64,000 nt of DNA from Verrucomicrobiales bacterium. GTDB taxonomy: Bacteria; Verrucomicrobiota; Verrucomicrobiia; Limisphaerales; UBA11320. The position numbers and the translations under genes are program-made. The stretch spans positions 1-64,000 of the forward strand of contig JAEUHE010000231.1 in NCBI GenBank assembly GCA_016793885.1, read 5' to 3'. The notes beneath the pieces were generated by a model. The model had not been told where the DNA came from, made no database searches, and was given only the letters and a program-made list of their open reading frames with translations. This document shows positions 54,463-63,200 of this stretch, piece by piece (the stretch's first letter is position 1; each line of letters begins with the position of its first letter).

Positions 54463-56255
54463 TCGCCTGCCTCCAAGTTCGATACTATCCTAAAGAACGC
54501 GCGCGGGCCCTCGGTTGAGATCTCCAACGGCGAGGTGGCTGCTGGAACCACATCGGCCCACGTCGGAACATCGATGTTTCGAGTGCTCTGGAGCACGAAG
54601 GGTCCGACGCCGCCGGTCCACTCGATTCTAACCTGGTTGCCTAGCATCGTAACTGCAGTCAGGCGCAAGGGGGGCTGGTAGATCCATCTGACGAGGTCAT
54701 TCACCGTGGTAGTGCCGCCAAGGCCGGGGGCGAAACTGTAGGTGGAGCCCACGACGACAACGGTGTTGGTGCCGGTCATCATGAGCGGCAGACTCTCCAC
54801 AGCCCAGTTTGTTGTGCCGATGCCGGTGCCGCCCCGTCTGGAGAGCAAGTTCGTCCAGGTGAGCTTCGTGAGCGGCTCACCAAACACACGGGCCACTCCC
54901 GCCAGCAAGACGTTCGTGGCGGAGGTCGGCACCAACTCTCTGCTGTTCACGATATTTGTGATCTGGAGATCAGGAGGGATCTGCGACGGCAGGGCTCGAC
55001 GCTGTGACAGCGTCCATTCCACCAGGCCTGGCGTGGCCCAAGCCTGCGCCCAAATGGCATGCCCACCTTCGGCATACTCGGTGTAAACCGGCCGTCCCCC
55101 GACGGCGCGGACAGCTCGGATCATTTGCCGAGACAGGTCGACTGGAACGATGCTATCGATCGCCGAGTGAAAATTCCAGATCGGGAGATCCTTCAAGTCG
55201 ACCGCCCGACTCGGCGTCCCGCCGCCTGCGATGGGCACCGCGGCCGCAAAGTAGGAGGAGCGAATTCTTGGAAGCTCCCAGCTGCCGAACCCGCCCATGG
55301 ATAGACCGGTGACGTAAATGCGGTTCGTGTCGACTGGAAAGGCCGAGATAAGGGCATCGATCAGAGCGAACAACTGTCCCCGAATGTCGGTCTCGAGCCA
55401 GTCCCTACCGGCCGGGCATTGAGGAGCCACAAAAACCAGGGGGAAGCGCACCTGATTCGTGTACGCGATAAAAACCATCGGCTGCGGCCATGCGCTGAGC
55501 TGGGCGATGTTGTCACTCCCACGCTCGCCGGCGCCATGCAGCGCGAGAACCAGGGGATACGGCCCAGCTCCTTCAGCCGGTGGAACACTCGGCGTGAACA
55601 GCCGGTAAGGCAAGGGAACACGTCCATCCCCCGGTAGCACGCGCGCTTGGAGTGCTGACGGAGCCGGAGTGATGCGGACCCGGGCCACGCGACTGGTCGC
55701 GGCGCCATAGGGGTTGGTAGCGACTACAAAATAGTCTCCCTCGTTGGTCCTGGATGCCCTCGCAACCGCCAAGCTCTGGCCCGTTCGTCCGGCGATCGCT
55801 TGTCCATCGAGAAACCACTGGTAACGAATGGGGGCGGTCCCGACGACCGTGAGGCCCAACAAGAAGTCGCTGCCCTCCACCGCGATCGTGGAGGACGGAT
55901 CGATGGAGAAGCTCGGCGGACGCAGCACCGTCAGAGTAGCGAGTCGGCTCGTGACCGAACCTGCGCTATTCGACGCAACCAGGGCAAACCTTCGCGTCGT
56001 GGGTTGGATATTGGTGAGAGTCAGCGCGGAACTCGTCGCTCCAGGAACGTTGGTAAAGAGGCTGCCGAGGTAGGACCGCCACTGCAGTTGCAAGGGTGGC
56101 TCACCCTCTACGGTAGCAGCAAAACGCACGGTCGAGCCGATGACGTTGGTTTGGTTAGCGGGCTCGGAGACGATCTGAGGCGCTGCCGCGACGGCGACCG
56201 CGAAAGAGACATCCAGCCACAAGAGCAGAAGTGTCGTGAGAGCGATGGGTTTCAT
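54444..56255 (-). CDS. Exported Ig-esterase (PHB depolymerase/feruloyl esterase-like)
   Basis: The 603-residue product has a signal peptide ending VAVAAA. Two Ig-like domains follow (~27-112 and 113-200; LQLQWRSYLGS, YQWFLDGQAIAGR). The catalytic part (~205-425) is an alpha/beta-hydrolase of the carbohydrate-esterase/PHB-depolymerase type: LALHGAGERGSDN near the oxyanion hole, Ser319 in GLSMGGFGSW, Asp367 in HSAIDSIVP and His399 in EGGHAIW. This group includes feruloyl esterases and related 'phospholipase/carboxylesterase' proteins; the substrate cannot be read from sequence. A beta-rich linker (~435-530) and the C-terminal module (FVLQSTRNIDVPTWADVV ... FFRIV) complete it. Its stop codon lies inside a terminator-like hairpin. 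Confidence 0.93.
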   Translation of the reverse strand: MKPIALTTLLLLWLDVSFAVAVAAAPQIVSEPANQTNVIGSTVRFAATVEGEPPLQLQWRSYLGSLFTNVPGATSSALTLTNIQPTTRRFALVASNSAGSVTSRLATLTVLRPPSFSIDPSSTIAVEGSDFLLGLTVVGTAPIRYQWFLDGQAIAGRTGQSLAVARASRTNEGDYFVVATNPYGAATSRVARVRITPAPSALQARVLPGDGRVPLPYRLFTPSVPPAEGAGPYPLVLALHGAGERGSDNIAQLSAWPQPMVFIAYTNQVRFPLVFVAPQCPAGRDWLETDIRGQLFALIDALISAFPVDTNRIYVTGLSMGGFGSWELPRIRSSYFAAAVPIAGGGTPSRAVDLKDLPIWNFHSAIDSIVPVDLSRQMIRAVRAVGGRPVYTEYAEGGHAIWAQAWATPGLVEWTLSQRRALPSQIPPDLQITNIVNSRELVPTSATNVLLAGVARVFGEPLTKLTWTNLLSRRGGTGIGTTNWAVESLPLMMTGTNTVVVVGSTYSFAPGLGGTTTVNDLVRWIYQPPLRLTAVTMLGNQVRIEWTGGVGPFVLQSTRNIDVPTWADVVPAATSPLEISTEGPRAFFRIVSNLEAGDGEPSR

Positions 56256-56418
56256 GGAGTGAGAGCGACGGTCATGAGCCCTTTATAGCACGCCCGGGTA
56301 GAATGAGACACCTCGAAATGCCGCTGACGGGGAGTGCGATCCAGAAGGCCTTGATACAGGCTTGCACCCCAGCGCCCTGCTATTATGTTGCTCTCGCTCA
56401 TGCGAGCTTGGAAATCAT
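56256..56418. promoter_or_regulatory. Divergent promoter region
   Basis: The region separates the esterase gene (minus) and the lipoprotein gene (plus). An ATG at 56362 is in frame with the lipoprotein but would add 19 residues before the signal peptide. I could not assign promoter elements or operators. Confidence 0.35.
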
Positions 56419-56775
56419 ATGCAACGCATCACTTCTTTCGTCGGATCCCTCGCCTTATCGCTCCTGACCATCATAGCGGTCGGATGTTCCAGTCCCGAAG
56501 CCAAGCCACCTGCATCCCCGGTTGGCATCTGGGAAGCCTATACCACCGTCACCACGCTTGAACTCTCTGCCAGCGGACAAGCGCTGATGTCGCAGAAGGG
56601 AGTCACGATCGAGGGTAAGTACTCCATGCTCGGTGACAACGCGCACGTGAAACTGGACTTCGAGTTCGAGCCAGGCAAGAGCACCGCCATGTATGGAGTG
56701 ATCGCAGGCAACTCGCTCTCCTTTGTGAATCTCAAGGGCAAGAAAGTGCGTTTCGTAAAGAAGGACGCGCAGTAG
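56419..56775 (+). CDS. Small lipoprotein, function unknown
   Basis: The 118-residue product starts MQRITSFVGSLALSLLTIIAVGC, a lipoprotein signal with lipobox AVGC and Ser-Ser after the cysteine. The mature part is a compact beta-rich domain with GIWEAYTTVTTLELSASGQ, VTIEGKYSMLGD and KVRFVKKD. The G-x-W ... EGKYSMLGDN pattern resembles small lipocalin-like 'copper resistance/META-type' or hypothetical beta-barrel lipoproteins, but no family is certain. It lies next to, but convergent with, the phosphatase gene. Confidence 0.85.
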   Translation: MQRITSFVGSLALSLLTIIAVGCSSPEAKPPASPVGIWEAYTTVTTLELSASGQALMSQKGVTIEGKYSMLGDNAHVKLDFEFEPGKSTAMYGVIAGNSLSFVNLKGKKVRFVKKDAQ

Positions 56776-56807
56776 TCGTCCGCAATCCATCAGCCGTCGG
56801 AGCGAGG

Positions 56808-57248
56808 TCAGGATCGTTCACGAAGCAGTTCGCGATACGAGATGCGTTCGCCATAGTGCGCACCGAGCGAGTCCCACAAAGCGGGATGCGGCAAGGCTTC
56901 TGGGTGATGACTCCGAATGTCCCGATACGCCTCCACTAGACCCAGCCCCTCCGTTTCACGGAGTGTGGCAATGGCGATCGTGACCGAGCGACTGATCCCA
57001 GCCCCGCAGGCGATCAGCAAGTTAGCGTGAGAGTTACGCGCTTCTCTGATGAACGCCAAAGCTCGGGGCAACACCTCGGGAGGAATGGGCATACCGTCGT
57101 CAAAGGGGAGATAGCGGGTGGTGATGCCCACTTGGGGAACCGACTCCGCCAACTGCAACATCGCACCCACCTTGAAGTGACTGAGCAGCCCGTAGTTTAA
57201 AGTGTCGCGATATCCCCCGACATGAAGCCATGGTCTGATGCATCGCAT
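56808..57248 (-). CDS. Dual-specificity phosphatase-like protein
   Basis: The 146-residue cytoplasmic protein has the size and order of a small dual-specificity phosphatase. The signature CX5R loop reads ACGAGISRS (Cys81, Arg87), and a likely general acid is Asp50 or Asp51 in LPFDDGMP. The residue before the catalytic cysteine, normally histidine, is alanine, which may weaken activity. The N-terminus (IRPWLHVGGYRDT) is the typical first strand of the fold. It lies 48 bases downstream of the giant minus-strand gene and may be on its transcript. Substrate unknown. Confidence 0.9.
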   Translation of the reverse strand: MRCIRPWLHVGGYRDTLNYGLLSHFKVGAMLQLAESVPQVGITTRYLPFDDGMPIPPEVLPRALAFIREARNSHANLLIACGAGISRSVTIAIATLRETEGLGLVEAYRDIRSHHPEALPHPALWDSLGAHYGERISYRELLRERS

Positions 57249-57296
57249 GTGGCTGACACCTAGCAGACTCGCACCCTCGATGCAACCGAGCAGTCC

Positions 57297-60200
57297 TCAC
57301 GGAGCGTTTTCCCACACCGCGTAAAATGCCGCAGGATTACCCCCGGCGAAGGTGAACTGGCCGGTCACGTAGAGCTGCTGACCTCGCAGCTGCAAACGGG
57401 CCACCGAGCCAGACACGCGCGCTGCCCCCTCGAAGGAACCCGCCTCCGACTCCACACCGATCCCTGGGGCGCTCCACTCAGTGCCGTTCCAAAGGCCAAT
57501 CCCTTGGGTCACAGTGGAGTTCTCCGGACGGCCGGTCGCAGTGTCATCCGACAGGTTGAACAACATTCCCCCAACCACGATAGTCTCGCCCCGAACCACC
57601 ATATCACTGACCCCGAAGGACGGCAGGGAAGTCGGCCCACGTCGCCATTCAGTTCCCGTCCAGACCGCAAAATCCTGAACGTCGATGGTTCCAAAGTTTG
57701 CACCCGCCCTGCCGATCTCACCCTGCACATATAAAAGCCCCCCGTCGGCCCGGGCCAGCCGGACGCGACCGCGATCGAACGTGGATCGAAGAGTGCCGCC
57801 GAAGGTATTGTCCAGCATACCATCCAGCCCCCAGCCCCCAATGTTGGAGCTTGGGAATTGATAGGCCCCCGCGACATAGACCTTACCTCCCAAGACCACG
57901 AGCGAATCCGCTGACTCCCCCAGGTCGTCGCGTCGGCCGCCCACCCCGTCCAATTGCCGCAGGCCGAGAGGTCCCGGCAGCGAGTGCCATCGAGTTCCAT
58001 CCCAACGACTGAGATTAAAGGTCGGCACCCCGCCGGAGACACGGAACAGTCCGCCCGCAAAAAGATTGTCCCCCAGGAACGCGAGATCTCGCACCTCCAG
58101 CAGCTGATTCGAAAAGTCCGCGGCGACGACCTCGATACCCGTCCCAAGCGACTCCCAGATCGACCCATTCCAACGTGCGATGCCAGGAGCGGCAACACCT
58201 CCCATGGAAGTAAAATTGCCTGCCGCAAACAGGTGAGCGCCTCGACGTAATAGCGCGAGAACACGAACCGGAACAGCATCCTGCCGCGAGGCAAGACCGA
58301 GAATATCCCATCCCTCCCCGCTCCGCTGCGCCACCCCGACACCACCGGCAAAAGGCCCGGCCACATACACATCAGAACTGCCTTCTGCCGCCAGCAGCGC
58401 GGTCCCGGGTCCCTGCAGCGGATTCTTGAGGTCGGTCTGAGCGACCCATCGGCCTGGGGCTTGACGCGCACGATCCACCTGCAGTCCATACCGCTCCGGC
58501 TCAGCGTCCGGCGAGAGCTGGAACTCCACTCGATAAATTCCGGCTCGGCCCAGCCTGAGGAACCGCGTGGCACCGCAGTCTCCTTCGTTCAGCGAAAAAA
58601 GCAGCGTGCCATCCGGAGCGAGGACCCGCGCCGCGACCAGACCGCTGCAACCCTCGCTACCCAGCCCGATCTGGAACTTAACCACCTCTTCCGCGAGGAA
58701 TTCCAATTCAAAGACGCGGCCGGCTCCGGGCAGCGGGAGTTCGTCAAAGGCCTCCAATGCCCGATCGACCCGCAGATCGTGCCGAGTCGTGACGATCCCG
58801 GGGGTCCCGGCGGCGAACGCGTAATCGGATCCGAAGTCAGCCGAGTCCGGAGTAGCGGTGATCACGAGCTGAAACACCCCGCTGGACGCAGGCGAAAAAC
58901 GCACACTCCGCCCACACATGCTCGCCGGCCCGAAGACCCGCTCGCCCTGGTCATTCAGCAACTGCCAGTTGTGACAACGGTTGAATCTTCCAGGCGTGAA
59001 GATCACTTCCTGATCAGCTGACAGCACCACCGGATAGCTATCTTGGCTCCCGGGGCCGTTCAGGCGCTCCTCACGACGAACGAACCCTCCCGCCGCCAGA
59101 TTCAACTCCGGCAACATGCGTCGGACATGGCGCGCGAGCAAAAGCCTCATCGACCGGGCACCACTCAACGTGTTGACGATCCGGAGTTGGTGCACACCTC
59201 CAGCCCCAAAGGTCAGCGTGCGGGGCCCGTCGCACTCCTCGTCGGTCAGGATCTCACCGGTCGGCCCCGTGAACCGGACGGACATGCACTCAAAGGATCC
59301 CGAGGGATCGCTGAAGTGATATTCCTCGCCGGCCGCAGCTGTGATCGCCACCAGGGCGCTATCCCCCGGATTAAGGGTCGACTTGGAACCGGAGAACTGC
59401 GGATCCGAACTACTGGAGTAAAGATCAACACCGGTGAGGTCGATTTGAAAACTGCGCTGCTGAGATCGCGTGACTCGCAGGTCGGCCCGACCGGCACGGA
59501 GTCCCTCGACGACCACCCGCATCACGCCACCGGTCGGACTCCTCACCACGGCGGATTGACCGCAACCTGCCTGGAGGAACACCAGGGGCACACCTCCCGG
59601 CTCGAACACGCTCCACCGAACCGGACAAGGAAAACCGCTGGCCAACAGCTGCACGAAATAGTTTTGACCTGCCGTCATCGAGAGCAGGTAGACGTCTTCA
59701 TCCCCCGCGTCCAACTTGGTTCGTCCGGTGATACTTTGCGGGCTCTCGCCCACCAAAACCTGTTCCACGACCCGTTGGCTGAAGCGGTTCAGCCCCAGCG
59801 TGTAGTTCAGGCTACCTCCCCCTGCCCCGCGATGAACCTGAATCAGGTAGGCCCCCGGAACCAAATCGGAAATTTTGAGCAAAGACCGGTTCTCATCGGC
59901 CAAAATGCTCCCGTCTAGACGGGTGAGCACCACGCGCAACTGATTCGGATTTTGAATCACAAACGCGCCCCCCGCCTGGACGGTCACCCGATGCTCATCC
60001 GTGGCGAACTCACCCGCCAGGACACCGGAAAGCGAGATGGCGTTCGTGCCGAAGGTCACCGAGCTTACCTTAAAGTCCCAGGTCACCGGCGCAGCCATCG
60101 CCACCTGGGCCGCACTGGCAAGGGTTTGGGGCAGCAGGACACGATAGTTGCCGGAGGGCAACGGAGCGGCGAAATGCCGAGCAAGTTCGGCGGTGCCGGG

Positions 60201-63200
60201 AAGATAGTTCACCGAGCCTCCCATCAGCACATCATCCCCGGTGCCGAGTTGTTCATCCGGGCCGGCCGAGGTTACCACTGGCGCAGCCCCCACCGAGGCA
60301 GGATCCAAGAAGCTGCTGAAGCGAATCTCCACCCGAGTTCCGCCGGAGTTGCCTCCAGGTGCCGGCAACCGTTGCACGACCCGCGGACCCACCACGGTAA
60401 AATCCCAGGAAACGGGCGAGGTCAGCCGATTCCCGACCCGATCTCCAAGTCCCTCCAACAGGACCGCGCGAAAGCGCCCCTGGGCAACCGGCGAGGTCAG
60501 CGAGAGAATCAATGTCGACGTGGCGGCGCTGTAGGTCACTTCGCCAGGAAGGTCCACGTCATCCGCTGTTCCCAGCGTAGCATCGCTTCCCGCAAAGAAC
60601 AGACGGAGCGAGCCAGCAGGGAGTGACGAGGCCTCGATAGGCTCATTGAACACCACTTGAATGGAACGCACCGCCTCATTGGCAACCTCAACCCCAGGAG
60701 GCGGAGTGAGCGACATGGCGACAGGCGCGGAAGCATCGGCCGTCAATTCGAGAGCCAGTTCGTCGCTGACAGTCACGTTCCCGCCCGTGTCGATCGCGCG
60801 GGCACGAAGCCGGATGATCTCCCGGCCCAACGCGCGGCGCGGAGTGAGCAACTTTAGCTCAAAGGGCGGTGAGGCATCCGTGGCTACGAGAGTTCCATCC
60901 AGGAGAAATTCCACGCGCGAAACACCCACATCGTCGGTGGCGAGCACCGCTTGAACGAACATCTTTGCTTCCTCCACGCGAGATTCTACCGGCGGACTTG
61001 CCCAGCTCACCAGAGGAGGCCGACCAGCCCGGTCTGCGTCCTGAAAACGTACCACTTGTAGCCCGGACGCACCGTCCGCCACGTAACCAAGCCCCTGGCG
61101 GATGGCGACCGCCTCCGCACTTCCAGGAGTCGGAATCTGCTGATCGAAGGAAACAGTCGTACCCCCGGGCTCAAAACGGTAGATCTGAACGTCGTGCGCT
61201 CCGTCGTCGGTGCTCACCGGATCAGCAGCCGCGAACAGGTTCTCGCCCAACATCGCTGCGTGTCGCCAGCCGAACTGGCCTGTCAGAACCTGCGCCTCAA
61301 CCGAAGGCTGCCCAGGATTGGTCAAATCGATGATACTAAATCCCGCGGTATGGATGACCAAGAGCCGGTCCGAGCCCGAGACCAACCGCAAGCGTCTCCC
61401 CCCAGCACCACGGCTTCCTTTGGAAGAAGCGCTGCCCGAGACAAAAGCGAATCCATCACGAACCTCGACCGCGGAGACCAAGGCGTCCTCTCCGGATCTG
61501 CCGAGCACATACACATACCTACCCGAGACCAAAACGTCGTCCAGAGGATACCCCAGCTCAAGCTTCTGAATGACGGTGCCCGTGGCTGAATCCAGCAACA
61601 GAAGCGAACCATCCTCCAGAGCTGCAGCCGCCAAGCCTCCGCTCATGGCAACTCCGGAAACCTCAGCACCGGTCGGAGTCAGGGCTCGAAGTGATGGGGC
61701 GGAGGGGCCTTCCAGATCCACCATGGCCAAGCCGGCGCCACGGACGGCCACGATGGCATTCCGGCCCAGGCAAGCAACCGCGGTGGCTTCACCGCCCAGC
61801 TTCAGTTGCGCGATGCGGACTGGCGGCATTGTTTCGAAGACGTTAAACACTTCCAGACCGGCTGCGCCGGCCGCGAGAAGAGCTCGGTCCCCTTCCACAC
61901 AAACATCCCAGGCATAACCCGAGGTCGCCGCGCCCCCCAGTGCGCCGGGCTCACCGGGATCTTCACCCAAAGGTTGGGTTCCCGATCGCACCTCGGTCCC
62001 GTCGTTCACTCCATCACCATCGGTGTCGGATCGAGTCGGATCCGTTCCCACTATGAACTCCGCCAAGTCGCTGAGGCCGTCGCGGTCGCCATCAGGGCTG
62101 AGGTCTGGTTGAAGGAGGAATCGCGGAAACCCAAACGGGACACCGTCCGCCGGAGATTCAAAGGTTTCGATCGCCACCTTCAGCGTTCGCTCGTTGAGCA
62201 AATACTCCCGGAAGCGGGTAAGTGAGGCCACGCGCACGGGCCGAGGGTGGGCCACGCCATTCGCGGCCGTCAGCCCGCGCCGGATGGAGCCGGTCTTCAG
62301 GTTGACCCGCGCGTAATAGTTCCTCCCCTTGACCGGACGAACCGCTGGACTCCCCGCGCCTGAGACATCCGCAAGACTGGGCACGGGTGGAGTCGGGCCT
62401 GAAACCGTGACAGTGTGGGTCAAGGTGCACTCACCGGGGGTGAGCAACGCGAACGTGCCCAGATAAACAACCTCAACGGTGTAGGTTCCAGGAGAGTTGA
62501 ATCCCACTCCGAACTCGAACGGCACCCCGTCTCCAGGCTGGCCGAAACCGAGGCTTTCCCCGGTGGTGGCCACCTTCGCCGCATAAAACCCGCTCGTGCC
62601 GTTTCCCAGGACACTGAAGTCTCCCACCTCTCCAGGCTCCAGGACCGAGGGACCGCTCAAGGTCAAACGGCAATCGATGGCACCAACTTGCACACTGCCC
62701 AGGACGCTGCACCGCTCGCCTTGGGCCGTCTCGTAGGTCGCCGTCACCTGATAGATTCCCTCCTTGGCATACCGCGTCGTGAAGGAGCGACCGGTCCCGG
62801 TGGCTGGCGTGGCACCCACCGCCTCCCAGCTGACCGTACCACCCGAGTCCGGGGCGGTCGTGACGGTCACGGTGACGGGGTCACCTACCGCGGCAACGCT
62901 GCGCAGAGGTGTGAGGACCACCGTGCAGGTATCTCGCACGCGCAGGGTCACGAGGCGGGTTTGGGATTTTCCGGACTCCTCAAACGGTGTGAACGTGGCC
63001 TGAATGACCTTCATTCCCGGAGAACTAAAGGAAATCTGAGTGTGCGATGAAGCGGGGTTGAGGATATTCACGCCCTCGCTGCCGCTCCACTCATACCGGC
63101 CGAGTGAGCTGGAGAGATTTCCGTGAACCGTGATCGTCGAGCCAACGAAAGGAGGCTCCGCGTCGGAAAGCGGAAGGTCCCGATGGTCCAGAAGTTCGAG

